Below, piece after piece: positions 1-8,321 of a stretch of DNA of 64,000 nt (position 1 is the stretch's first letter; every line of letters begins with the position of its first letter). Source of the stretch: an uncultured Rhodospirillales bacterium (GTDB lineage: Bacteria > Pseudomonadota > Alphaproteobacteria > ATCC43930 > CGMCC-115725); NCBI GenBank assembly GCA_903828515.1, contig CAIKMD010000002.1, positions 806,001 through 870,000 on the forward strand, read 5' to 3'. The notes beneath the pieces are model-generated. The model ran no database searches and was not told the origin of the DNA. It saw nothing but the letters and a program-made list of their open reading frames with translations. Both the position numbers and the translations under genes were made by a program.

Positions 1-1
1 C

Positions 2-208
2 CGGGGCAATCGCTTCGCCAACCCGGCGGGCCTCGTCGCGTTTCTCCAGGAAAACTCGCAGACCGCGAAGGTCCGTCCCGATCAGCGCATCGTCATCATG
101 CGCGACTGGGACGACGCCCATGATCGTTTACGCGGCGTCGGTGCGATCCTCAAACGTCTCGCCGCCATTGCTGCGGCCCCACCGGCCGCGTTCGCGAAAG
201 CGAAGTAA
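2..208 (+). CDS. mfd: Transcription-repair coupling factor Mfd, C-terminal end (partial)
   Basis: The 5' part lies outside the window; only about 68 residues up to the TAA remain. The readable tail contains 'KVRPDQRIVIMRDWDDAHDR' followed by RGVGAILKRLA, which matches the end of the last (D7) domain of Mfd, where a conserved K(L/V)RPDxK...RxW...RLxGVxxLLxxLA pattern occurs. Mfd is the ATP-driven translocase that removes stalled RNA polymerase from lesions and recruits UvrA. The final Ala/Pro/Lys-rich residues look like a non-conserved tail. The assignment rests on recognising this short segment, so a related protein cannot be fully excluded. Confidence 0.8.
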   Translation, partial: RGNRFANPAGLVAFLQENSQTAKVRPDQRIVIMRDWDDAHDRLRGVGAILKRLAAIAAAPPAAFAKAK

Positions 209-260
209 GCTGTTCGACGCATTCGCCTAGGTCTTGAGTAGAACATCGGGAGGGATGACG

Positions 261-2201
261 ATGACCGGAACACGACAATGGCTGGTCTTGTGTGTCGTGT
301 TGATGGGCACGTTCATGGCGGTGCTCGACGTCGCCATCGTCAACGTCGCCATCCCGTCGATCCACAACGATCTTCACGCCAGTTTCGGCGAGGTCGAGTT
401 CATCGTCTCGGCCTACACCATCACCTATGCCTGTCTTCTCGTCACCGGCGGCCGGCTTGGCGACAATTACGGTCGACGCCTCCTGTTCATCCTCGGGCTG
501 TTGCTCTTCGCCGTGGCGTCGGCGGGATGCGGGCTGGCGCCGACCACGAATGCGTTGATCGTGGCGCGCGCCATTCAGGGTGTCGGCGGCGCGATGATGT
601 ATCCGCAGGTTCTCGCCATCATCCAGATCACCTTTACGGGCACCGAACGTGCCAAGGCGCTCGGCGTCTTCGGCTCGGTGATCGGCATCGCGGCGATTGC
701 GGGCCAACTCATCGGCGGTTCGATTCTGGCCCTCGATATCTGGGGCCTGGAATGGCGACCGATCTTCCTGGTCAACGTGCCGATTGCCCTGGCGACGATC
801 GTCGCCGCGATCCTGATCCTGCCCAAGGATACGGACAACAAACCGGTCGGGCTCGACTGGGGCGGCGTGGCGTTGATGACGCCGGCGATGCTGCTGCTCG
901 TCGTGCCCTTGCTCGAAGGGCACGAGGAAGGCTGGCCGCTCTGGCTGGTGGCGTGCTTTATCGCGTCATTCCCGATGTTCGCCCTGTTCATCTGGTACGA
1001 GCGCCGCGTCGCCCGGAAGGGCGGACGGCCTTTGGTCCGGCTTGAGCTTTTCGCCAATAAAAGCTTTTCGGTCGGCACGATGATCGCCGGCCTGTTCATG
1101 GGCTCCTATGCCGGGTATCTGATTATTCTCGCCATCTATCTCCAGATCGGGCTGGGCTTCTCGCCGTTACGATCCGGCCTGACCTATACGCCGTCGGCGA
1201 TCGGCTTCTTCATTACCTCGCTGATTGCGCCGCGGCTCGTTCCGCTGCTCGGGCGCTATGTACTGTCGATCGGATATGTGCTGGCCGGCGCGGGGCTTCT
1301 CGCGACGGCGACCGCCGCGTTCGCGGCCGGCACGCATCTCCACGGTTTCGAGCTGGTGCCGTCGTTGTTCGTCATCGGCATCGGCATGGGGCTGGGCATG
1401 AGTCCGCTGGTCGGCACCGTGATCGCTGGTCTCCCGCCGTCGGAAGCCGGTTCCGGCGCGGGTATCGTCACGACCACGTTGCAGGTCGGCTCGACCCTGG
1501 GCATCGCGTTGATCAGCTTGCTGTTCTTCACGTTGCTCGGCGACGGCAAGCCCGGCGTGGACTATTCCGATGCCTTCGCGATGGCGTTGCCGGTCTGCGC
1601 GGCGTTGCTGTTCTTCGCCGCCTATCTGGTTCGCCGCCTGCCGCGCATGCCGTTCGAGGCGAGCAACGCCCTGATCGAGCGTCTGCCGGGGTGGAGCGCC
1701 GGTTTTGCCTATTCGATGTTCCTGATGACCGGCGGTCGGCTCGGCGATTCACTGATTCAGGACGTTGCGTCGCGCGTCGCGGAACGCCGCCTGAGATTGG
1801 CGCGCGAAGCACCGCAGGCACCCGGTGATTTTCTCGCCTATCAGTTTCACAACGCCGGTGAGGATATCGGCTGGCTGCGTTATCTCATGCGCGAAGCCCT
1901 GGTCTATGGCGACCGGCCGGTGCCGCTCGAGGCCGGACGCCAACCGGCGATCGATGCCCAGATCGACGAGGTCCGTCATCGACAGGCGACCGGCCTACTC
2001 GATCCCGCGCTCGATCCCGCCCAACTGCGGCTGATGGATTTCGCGCTGGTGAACTATCCTCGATTGCTGCCCCAGATCACCCGCATGACCACCGGTCTCA
2101 GTCCTGAAGACCCGCGCTTCACCGCTGGCTGGGAAAGTCTGCTCCGTACCGTCGGCAAATCGTTCGAAGGCGATGCCGGCCGCAAAAACGATGGTGGGTG
2201 A
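261..2201 (+). CDS. DHA2-family MFS multidrug exporter with a C-terminal extension
   Basis: Proton-driven exporter of the EmrB/QacA (14-TM DHA2) type in the inner membrane. The N-terminus has the family pattern 'LDVAIVNVAIPSI', then motif A as GGRLGDNYGRR near residue 63, and many hydrophobic segments up to about residue 453. ATG 261 is preferred because GGGAGGG at 248-254 sits six bases upstream; ATG 255 and TTG 234 are alternatives. After the last membrane segment comes a soluble region of roughly 185 residues that is absent from ordinary EmrB proteins (about 500 residues). It holds a second GGRLGD-like sequence and alpha-helical acidic stretches. I do not recognise that domain. No membrane-fusion partner (EmrA) is adjacent, so the substrate is unknown. 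Confidence 0.85.
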   Translation: MTGTRQWLVLCVVLMGTFMAVLDVAIVNVAIPSIHNDLHASFGEVEFIVSAYTITYACLLVTGGRLGDNYGRRLLFILGLLLFAVASAGCGLAPTTNALIVARAIQGVGGAMMYPQVLAIIQITFTGTERAKALGVFGSVIGIAAIAGQLIGGSILALDIWGLEWRPIFLVNVPIALATIVAAILILPKDTDNKPVGLDWGGVALMTPAMLLLVVPLLEGHEEGWPLWLVACFIASFPMFALFIWYERRVARKGGRPLVRLELFANKSFSVGTMIAGLFMGSYAGYLIILAIYLQIGLGFSPLRSGLTYTPSAIGFFITSLIAPRLVPLLGRYVLSIGYVLAGAGLLATATAAFAAGTHLHGFELVPSLFVIGIGMGLGMSPLVGTVIAGLPPSEAGSGAGIVTTTLQVGSTLGIALISLLFFTLLGDGKPGVDYSDAFAMALPVCAALLFFAAYLVRRLPRMPFEASNALIERLPGWSAGFAYSMFLMTGGRLGDSLIQDVASRVAERRLRLAREAPQAPGDFLAYQFHNAGEDIGWLRYLMREALVYGDRPVPLEAGRQPAIDAQIDEVRHRQATGLLDPALDPAQLRLMDFALVNYPRLLPQITRMTTGLSPEDPRFTAGWESLLRTVGKSFEGDAGRKNDGG

Positions 2202-2210
2202 GGCGTAGCC

Positions 2211-2852
2211 TTACTTCGCCGTCGCTGCGCCGTTTTTGACCAGGTCGAAGACCGGATAGAAGAATTCCGGCTCCTGGGCGCCCGAGATCGAGTATTGGCT
2301 TTCGAAGATGAAGCAGGGGACGGCGTTGACGCCGAGGCGGCGGGCGTTGCGGTCTTCGGCGATGATCTCGTCGCGCTCGGCGTTGCTGTCGAGAAACGCG
2401 CGGGCTTCCTCAAAGCCGAGCCCGGCTTCGTCGGCGATGGTGGCGAGCGTGTCGAGATCGCCGAGATCGCGGCCTTCGAGGAAATAGCCGCGGAACAGCC
2501 GCTCGACCACGGCGCCGCCCAGACCCTCTTTGGTCGCATAGCGGATCAGGCGATGCGCGTTGCGCGTGTTGGGGCTGCGGACGATCCGGTCGAAAGCGAA
2601 ATCGATACCGACCGAGGCACCGGTTTCGCCGATGGTCTGGTGGATGCGCCGGGAATGGCCGCTATCGCCGAATTTCGAGGCGATGTAATCGGCGCGCAGC
2701 ATCCCTTGCGCCGGCATGTCGGGATTGAGCTGGAACGGCCGCCAGGTAATCTCGGCCGTGATGTCGGGCCGGGCGCCGAGCGCCTTTTCGAGGCGGCGCT
2801 TGCCGATGAAGCACCAGGGGCAGACCACGTCGGAGATGATATCGATGCGCAT
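2211..2852 (-). CDS. DsbA-family oxidoreductase, FrnE-like
   Basis: A 213-residue thioredoxin-fold protein with an active-site CPWC at residues 11-14 directly after the first beta strand (MRIDIISDVVCPWC). This is typical of the FrnE / 2-hydroxychromene-2-carboxylate isomerase-like branch of the DsbA family. There is no signal peptide, so it probably acts in the cytoplasm as a thiol oxidoreductase or isomerase. The length fits the family. It is divergent from the SDR gene that starts at 2875, with only 22 bases between them, and convergent with the exporter. The physiological substrate cannot be deduced. Confidence 0.88.
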   Translation of the reverse strand: MRIDIISDVVCPWCFIGKRRLEKALGARPDITAEITWRPFQLNPDMPAQGMLRADYIASKFGDSGHSRRIHQTIGETGASVGIDFAFDRIVRSPNTRNAHRLIRYATKEGLGGAVVERLFRGYFLEGRDLGDLDTLATIADEAGLGFEEARAFLDSNAERDEIIAEDRNARRLGVNAVPCFIFESQYSISGAQEPEFFYPVFDLVKNGAATAK

Positions 2853-2874
2853 GCGTATCTATTAGTATCTCCCC

Positions 2875-3639
2875 ATGGCGGATTTCAACCTTACCGGTCG
2901 GGTGGCCCTGGTGACCGGCGCATCGCGCGGGCTGGGGCGGCATTTTGCCGGCGTTCTGGCCAAGGCCGGCGCCGCCGTCGCGCTGTGTGCGCGCAACCTC
3001 GACCGGCTGGGCGAGGTCGCCGCCGAGATCGAAAAAGCCGGCGGCCGGGCCGTGGCGATCAAGCTCGACGTGTCGGACGGGCGCAGCGTGCGCGACGGCA
3101 TGGCGGCGGCCGAGAAGGCGCTCGGCCCCCTCGATATTCTCGTGAACAACGCCGGCATCGCGATCTCGAAGCCGCTCCTCGACCACACCGAGGCGGATTG
3201 GGACGCGGTGCTGAATACCAACCTCAAGGGCGCGTGGATGATGTCGCGCGAAGCAGCGTCGCGCTGGATCCAGCTTCGCCGCGCCGGACGCATCGTCAAC
3301 ATCAGTTCGCTCTTGGCGCTGCGCACGATCCGCAACGTGCCGAGCTATAACGCCGCCAAGGCCGGGCTCGATCACCTGACCCGCACGCTGGCGGTCGAAC
3401 TCGCGCATTACGGCATCACCGTCAACGCGATCGCGCCGGGCTATGTCGAGACCGACATGAATCGCGGCTTCCTGCGCAGCGATACCGGCCGCGCGCTGAT
3501 ATCGCGCATTCCGCTGGGCCGCGCCGGCGAGCCCGAAGACCTCGACGGTGCGTTGCTGCTGCTGGCGTCGGATGCCGGCGCCTATCTCAACGGCGTCGTG
3601 CTGCCGGTCGATGGCGGCCACGCGGTGAGCGTGGTTTGA
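2875..3639 (+). CDS. SDR-family NAD(P)-dependent oxidoreductase
   Basis: A 254-residue classical short-chain dehydrogenase. Visible motifs are the cofactor site TGASRGLG (residues 14-21), NNAGIA, the catalytic Ser in NISSLLAL near residue 143, and YNAAK near residue 158. GYVETDMNRG and the C-terminal LPVDGGHAVSVV are also typical of this family, which includes FabG-like and gluconate 5-dehydrogenase-like enzymes. The stop codon overlaps the TTG start of the next gene, so the two are probably translationally coupled. The substrate is unknown; coupling to a CoA-pathway kinase-like protein hints at an acyl or hydroxyacyl substrate. Confidence 0.9.
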   Translation: MADFNLTGRVALVTGASRGLGRHFAGVLAKAGAAVALCARNLDRLGEVAAEIEKAGGRAVAIKLDVSDGRSVRDGMAAAEKALGPLDILVNNAGIAISKPLLDHTEADWDAVLNTNLKGAWMMSREAASRWIQLRRAGRIVNISSLLALRTIRNVPSYNAAKAGLDHLTRTLAVELAHYGITVNAIAPGYVETDMNRGFLRSDTGRALISRIPLGRAGEPEDLDGALLLLASDAGAYLNGVVLPVDGGHAVSVV

Positions 3640-4841
3640 ACCTCGAAGACTATGTGCGGCGGGTCAGCGGCGCCGAGGCCATCGCGGACTGGCGCATCAC
3701 GCCGCTACTCGCCGGCGCGGTGCTGCGGCATTTCCGGCTCGACTTTGTGCTCAAGGGCGGACCGAGTGCGGGGCCGCAAAGCTGGGTACTGCGCACGAAC
3801 GGCCTGACCCCGCTTGGCATGGGCCTGACGCGTGCGCGGGAATTCGCCTTGCAGCGCGCGCTTCACCGCGCCGGGCTTCCGGTCGCCGAGCCACTCTTCA
3901 TGTGCTGCGACGCTGACGTGTTCGGCGCGCCGTTCTACCTGATGCGGTTCATGGCCGGGGAGGCGGATGGTGCGCGGATCGCGGCCGCCGGCTCCAACGA
4001 GCGGCTTGCCGCCGAACTCGCCGATGCGCTCGCGCGCCTGCACGCGCTCGCATGGGGCGAGCGGCTGCATATCCTCGGCGCGCCGCCGGCCGATACCGGG
4101 CAGGCGCGCCTCGACGAAATATCGCGATTGCTGGCCGAGGATGACGCGCCGCATCCGGTGGCGGAATGGGCCTTGGACTGGCTCCACCGGCACAAACCCT
4201 CGCCGATTCCGGCGGTGCTCTGCCACGGCGACTTTCGCACCGGGAATTACCTCGTCGCCGATGGCGGGCTGTCGGCGATCCTCGATTGGGATTTCGCCGG
4301 GTGGAGCGATCCCGACGAGGACATCGCCTGGTTCTGTTCGGCCTGCTGGCGCTTCGGCGCTTTCGCGCGCGAGGCGGGCGGGATTGCGTCGCGCGACGTG
4401 TTCCTGCGTGTCTACGCGGCACGGGCGGAACGTCCGATCGATCCAGTGCGGCTCCACTGGTGGGAGGTGATGGCGGCTTTGCGCTGGCTGGCGATCGCGC
4501 TGAAGCAGCGCGACCGCTATCTGAAACACGGCGAGCGCTTGCTCGACCTGGCGCTGACCGGACGCCGCCCGGCCGAGTGCGAACTGGAACTCCTCCTGCT
4601 CACCGGCCAGGAGGGGCGCACGATGCCGGGCACCTACGTCGCCGACCGACCCAGCGGGCAGGAACTTGCGGCGCTGGCGCAGGATCTCGGTGAGAGCGGA
4701 GCTTTGGCCGCACGATGCGCAGCCATCGCCGAACGGGAGGAGCGCGCGCCAAAGGAGACGCCGACGACGCTTTGGGAGATCACGCTGGCCAAACTGCGGC
4801 TGAGCAATCCCGATCTGTCGACGGCGCGAGGGTTGAGTTAG
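3636..4841 (+). CDS. Aminoglycoside-phosphotransferase-fold kinase (APH family)
   Basis: A 401-residue protein with the APH kinase signature: HGDFRTGNYLV (catalytic loop, near residue 197) and AILDWDFAGWSDP (metal-binding Asp, near residue 217). The arrangement resembles the ACAD10-type phosphotransferases found beside dehydrogenases in proteobacteria, not resistance enzymes. The start is a TTG that overlaps the TGA of the SDR gene (TTGA); no better start is seen. The C-terminal roughly 100 residues continue past the usual APH domain and are helical. It probably phosphorylates a small hydroxylated metabolite handled by the SDR partner. This role is inferred. Confidence 0.85.
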   Translation: MNLEDYVRRVSGAEAIADWRITPLLAGAVLRHFRLDFVLKGGPSAGPQSWVLRTNGLTPLGMGLTRAREFALQRALHRAGLPVAEPLFMCCDADVFGAPFYLMRFMAGEADGARIAAAGSNERLAAELADALARLHALAWGERLHILGAPPADTGQARLDEISRLLAEDDAPHPVAEWALDWLHRHKPSPIPAVLCHGDFRTGNYLVADGGLSAILDWDFAGWSDPDEDIAWFCSACWRFGAFAREAGGIASRDVFLRVYAARAERPIDPVRLHWWEVMAALRWLAIALKQRDRYLKHGERLLDLALTGRRPAECELELLLLTGQEGRTMPGTYVADRPSGQELAALAQDLGESGALAARCAAIAEREERAPKETPTTLWEITLAKLRLSNPDLSTARGLS

Positions 4842-4845
4842 GCGC

Positions 4846-5772
4846 TTAGGCTTCCCAGAACGGTTCGACCTTGCGCAGCTTCTTGGCGGCGCGGGGGAAG
4901 CGGCTGCGGCGGAGCTCGATCTCGTGCGCGAGCCAGCCATTGATCAGGCCTTGCGGGCGCGACGACAGCGACAGCTCGGTGATGAGGTCGCGGGCGATCA
5001 GGGCGTCGTTGAGCTGGCCGAGCGCATCCTGGACGGCGATGACCTGACGGAGATATTTATCCGTTTCCTTAGAAACGAATAAATTTGAAAATAATTCAAT
5101 GGGATATCGTATTTTCTTCGCGCGGATTCGAAGCTGATGGAAAGACGTTTGATCGTCCAAATCGACGTGTTTCAAACGTTTTTTCAGTCGGCGATGGTTC
5201 TTGTCCAGAAGATCGGTCGCGAACTCCTTGAGATCGCGGTTCCATTCGGCTTCCTTACCCACTTGCGGCCGATGCAGCCAGGCGGCCGATTCGATCGCCT
5301 GACTGATCGTGGCTGCTTCATGCGCGAGGTTCACCGTGCCGGGCAAGGCGTGGCGCCGCGCCGCGCGGACGCAGGTCGTCAATTCGAACAGGGCGGGTTC
5401 GTCGGGTAGGGCCGCTTCCATGGGCGGCAAGGTTCCGGAGAGCACGACATCCCATTCGCGGACCCGGCTGTAACGCCGTCCGTAAGCGGCGAGGCGGGCG
5501 CTCAACTGCTTGCGCTCTTCCTCGGGCAGAACCGAGCCGAAAGCAGAAATCAGCGAGCGCAGGCGACGCAGCCCTACACGGAAGCGATGGATGGTCTCGG
5601 GTCGGTCGGGTTCGCCGCGTTGCACGGCGATGCGCAGACTGCGCAATGCGGCGGCGAGCATGATCTGCAGCCCGGCGCCGACGGAGGAATCCGGTCCTAC
5701 GACCGGATAAACCGTCCGCCCGATCTCGATTACCGGCTCGGTCGCTGTCGCGCGCCGCACCGTTTCGGTCAT
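4846..5772 (-). CDS. CHAD domain-containing protein
   Basis: A 308-residue helical protein with the conserved-histidine alpha-helical domain: HRFRVGLRRLRSL, later HQLRIRAKKIRYPIELF, and many Arg and Lys residues. CHAD proteins bind polyphosphate and are often found with CYTH triphosphatases or on polyphosphate granules. Here the CYTH half is missing, so this is a stand-alone CHAD. ATG 5772 was chosen over an upstream TTG (5829) because AGCAGG lies six bases before it. The gene runs convergently against the APH gene with four bases between stops. A central stretch near 5060-5110 is AT-rich compared with its surroundings. Confidence 0.85.
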   Translation of the reverse strand: MTETVRRATATEPVIEIGRTVYPVVGPDSSVGAGLQIMLAAALRSLRIAVQRGEPDRPETIHRFRVGLRRLRSLISAFGSVLPEEERKQLSARLAAYGRRYSRVREWDVVLSGTLPPMEAALPDEPALFELTTCVRAARRHALPGTVNLAHEAATISQAIESAAWLHRPQVGKEAEWNRDLKEFATDLLDKNHRRLKKRLKHVDLDDQTSFHQLRIRAKKIRYPIELFSNLFVSKETDKYLRQVIAVQDALGQLNDALIARDLITELSLSSRPQGLINGWLAHEIELRRSRFPRAAKKLRKVEPFWEA

Positions 5773-5916
5773 TGGAATACCTGCTTTAGGGCTGCGCTCT
5801 TTGTACCGGTTCCGACCGGCCTCGGGCAAGGCAATGCGGCAAAAAGCTGTGGATTGTTTTTGTCATAAAACTTTGCCAGAAGATCAGCGGGTTAGGGACC
5901 AGTACCGAGGCATTTC

Positions 5917-6855
5917 GTGAAACCTGAGATCGTCGTCGCGCCGCGCCTCTATGAACCCGTGATGCAAGGGCTCGCGGCGGATTTCACCGTGCACGACCTG
6001 TGGTCGGCGGCGGATCCCCTGGCTTTTCTGGCGACCGTCAAGGACCAAACCCGCGGTTTCGCGAGCTTTACGTCCTATCCGGTCACCGCGGCGATGATCG
6101 CGGCGCTGCCGAAGCTCGAAATCATCGCGACGATGAGCGTCGGCACCGATCACATCGATCTGGCGGCGGCGCGGGCGCGCGGCATCGTCGTGACCAACGC
6201 GCCCGAGGTCCTGACCGATTGCGTCGCCGATATCGGCATGGCCTTGGTGCTGAACGTCGCGCGCAAGCTCATCGTCGCCGATCGCTTCGTGCGCGAGGGC
6301 GGCTGGCTCAACGGAAATTTTCCGCTCGCCAGCAAGGTCGGCGGCGCGACGATGGGGATCGTGGGCTTGGGGCGGATCGGCAAGGCGGTCGCCAAGCGGG
6401 CCGAAGCGTTCGGTATGAAGATCGTCTATTTCGGCCGCCGCCGTGTCGCCGATGTCGCTTACCCGTTTTACGATGATCTCGCGGCGATGGCGCGCGACAG
6501 CGATTACCTGATGCTGACCTGTCCCGGCGGGGCAGCAACGCGCGGTTTGGTGGACGCCAAAGTAATCGAGGCGCTGGGTTCCGAAGGCGCGCTCATCAAC
6601 ATCGCGCGCGGTTCGGTCGTCGACGAGCCGGCCATGGTTCAGGCGCTGGTTGCCGGCAAGCTCGGCGGGGCAGGGCTCGACGTCTATGCCGACGAGCCGC
6701 GTGCGCCCGAAGCACTCATCACGCTTGATAATGTCGTGCTGTTGCCGCATCTCGCCAGCGCGACGCACGGCACCCGCGCCGCGATGGGACAGTTGATGAT
6801 CGACAATCTGAAGGCGCATTTCGCCGGCGAGACGCTCATCACGCCGGTCGTCTAA
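5917..6855 (+). CDS. D-isomer-specific 2-hydroxyacid dehydrogenase
   Basis: A 312-residue NAD(P)-dependent reductase of the glyoxylate/hydroxypyruvate reductase type. Evidence: the SVGTDHIDL loop, the Rossmann motif GIVGLGRIGKAV (near residue 147), INIARGSVVDE with the catalytic Arg (about 229), the acidic residue in YADEPRAP, and the proton-relay His in LLPHLASAT (about 278). The length is usual for the family. The start is GTG 5917; no strong Shine-Dalgarno is visible. It probably interconverts a 2-oxoacid and a D-2-hydroxyacid, but I cannot name the substrate. Confidence 0.9.
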   Translation: MKPEIVVAPRLYEPVMQGLAADFTVHDLWSAADPLAFLATVKDQTRGFASFTSYPVTAAMIAALPKLEIIATMSVGTDHIDLAAARARGIVVTNAPEVLTDCVADIGMALVLNVARKLIVADRFVREGGWLNGNFPLASKVGGATMGIVGLGRIGKAVAKRAEAFGMKIVYFGRRRVADVAYPFYDDLAAMARDSDYLMLTCPGGAATRGLVDAKVIEALGSEGALINIARGSVVDEPAMVQALVAGKLGGAGLDVYADEPRAPEALITLDNVVLLPHLASATHGTRAAMGQLMIDNLKAHFAGETLITPVV

Positions 6856-6861
6856 ACGGTT

Positions 6862-7560
6862 TCACCCCAGATCGAACAGCAAGATCTCCGCGTCGGTTTC
6901 GGCGTCGATCGCGATGGAGGCGATGTCCTCGATCGCGGCGCCGTCGCCCTCGCGCATTTCGGTGCCGTTCAGCGCGATGATGCCGCGCGCGGTCTGCAGC
7001 CAGGCATGGCGTCCGGGCTTCAACGCGTGGCTGACCTTGCTGCCGGCGGCGAGGCTGGACACATAGAGCTGGGCGTCCTGGTGAATGGTCACCGCGCCGT
7101 CGCGGCCCTCGGGGTCGCCGACGCGCAGCAGCTTGCCCAGCCGCGCTTCGGGCGCGAACGGCTTTTGCTCGTAGCCCGGTTTCAATCCGGTCTGGCCGGG
7201 GATGATCCAGATTTGCAGGAAATGGACCGGATCGGTTTTCGAGGCGTTGAACTCGCTGTGCTGAATGCCGGTGCCGGCGCTCATGCGTTGCACTTCGCCG
7301 GGCCGGATGATCGCGCCGTTACCGAGACTGTCTTTATGCTCGAGCGCGCCCTCGAGGACATAGGTGATGATTTCCATGTCGCGATGGGAGTGGGTGGGAA
7401 ACCCGGCGCCGGGAACCACGCGGTCCTCGTTGATCACGCGCAGGCTATGAAAGCCCATCTGCTTCGGATCGCGATAGTCGCCGAACGAGAAACTGTGGCG
7501 GCTGTCGAGCCAGCCGGTCTGGCTTTTGCCGCGGGTCAGGCGGTCGCGAAAATTGATCAT
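6862..7560 (-). CDS. Pirin family protein (YhhW-like bicupin)
   Basis: A 232-residue cupin protein. The N-terminal metal-binding pattern 'FPTHSHRDMEIITYVLEG' and RPGEVQRMSAGTGIQHSE are diagnostic of pirins, with the SFGDYRDPKQMGF signature near the start. Some members act as quercetin 2,3-dioxygenases and others as redox-sensing regulators. ATG 7560 is preferred to 7578 because GGGAGAG lies seven bases upstream. It runs convergently to the hydroxyacid dehydrogenase with six bases between the stops. Confidence 0.9.
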   Translation of the reverse strand: MINFRDRLTRGKSQTGWLDSRHSFSFGDYRDPKQMGFHSLRVINEDRVVPGAGFPTHSHRDMEIITYVLEGALEHKDSLGNGAIIRPGEVQRMSAGTGIQHSEFNASKTDPVHFLQIWIIPGQTGLKPGYEQKPFAPEARLGKLLRVGDPEGRDGAVTIHQDAQLYVSSLAAGSKVSHALKPGRHAWLQTARGIIALNGTEMREGDGAAIEDIASIAIDAETDAEILLFDLG

Positions 7561-7655
7561 AAAGGTGCTCTCCCGCAATAACGCCGCCGAACCACCCGGT
7601 GCGGCGCGCGGAATATATCGGGGTCGATCGGCGTTATTACAATGAGAGACGCGCG

Positions 7656-7847
7656 TTAGGAGGCTTGTGCCTCTTGTGTCCCGATCTGCCGATTGCCTTG
7701 GCGCAGTTCATAACCGGCGGCATAGGCACGACGCAGGAAGCTGTCGCGCGCGGCTGTCGCAGCACTTTCGTCAGTATCAGCGGTAATCGTTTCGGCGCCG
7801 ACGAGCTGGCCGTTGGTCCCCATGAAATAGCAGCGATACGATGCCAT
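7656..7847 (-). CDS. Small conserved hypothetical protein (63 aa)
   Basis: Begins MASYRCYFMGTNGQLVGAET. ATG 7847 follows a strong GGGAGGAC, five bases away. The layout (an aromatic beta-hairpin start, then a helix of Asp/Ala residues, then AYAAGYELRQG) resembles a family of roughly 60-80-residue proteins common in Bradyrhizobium and relatives. No function is known to me. No signal peptide or membrane segment. It stands alone, with the secreted protein gene divergent upstream. Confidence 0.65.
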   Translation of the reverse strand: MASYRCYFMGTNGQLVGAETITADTDESAATAARDSFLRRAYAAGYELRQGNRQIGTQEAQAS

Positions 7848-8030
7848 GTGGTCCTCCCTCGCGATCACGTATTGACCAAAGATTAAGCGCACTTCGTGGC
7901 AAAAACATGTCGGTAAACCACCCGACTCCGCCATGAAAATACCTTGGGCACGGCGCAGCCTGTGACGCCATATATTCGTTTAGTACCACTACCGAACGCA
8001 CGTTCAACAAGACGAACGATGGAGACAACG

Positions 8031-8312
8031 ATGAACAGGACCGGACTGAAAACCTTAGGCGTTATTGCGGCCCTGGCCGCCGGCAGCGTGGCGCTCGGCG
8101 CTTCCGCGGCTCAAGCCAGGGTCAGTGTCGGCATCGGATTCGGCGGCCCCGTCGTCGTCGCGCCGCCGCCGGTTTATTACGCCCCGCCGCCGGCGCCTTA
8201 CTACTACGGCGCGCCCGCCTATTACGCGGCGCCCCGTCCGTACTACGCGGAGCCGGAAGGCTTCTGGGTGGTCGACCAGTGGGGCCACCGCCACTGGCGT
8301 CATCGCCACTAA
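8031..8312 (+). CDS. Small secreted Tyr/Pro/Ala-rich protein
   Basis: A 93-residue protein with a clear Sec signal peptide (MNRTGLKTLG...AAGSVALGASAAQA, cleavage after AQA). The mature part starts with a glycine-rich strand, then a Pro-Tyr-Ala repeat region (APPPVYYAPPPAPYYY and similar), and ends in WGHRHWRHRH. GGAGA lies five bases before ATG 8031. Such proteins are common in alphaproteobacteria and presumably sit in the periplasm or envelope; the His-rich end could bind metal (inference). It is divergent from the small gene at 7656-7847; the 183 bases between them hold both promoters but I cannot fix their boxes. Confidence 0.75.
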   Translation: MNRTGLKTLGVIAALAAGSVALGASAAQARVSVGIGFGGPVVVAPPPVYYAPPPAPYYYGAPAYYAAPRPYYAEPEGFWVVDQWGHRHWRHRH

Positions 8313-8321
8313 CGCGTTTGT

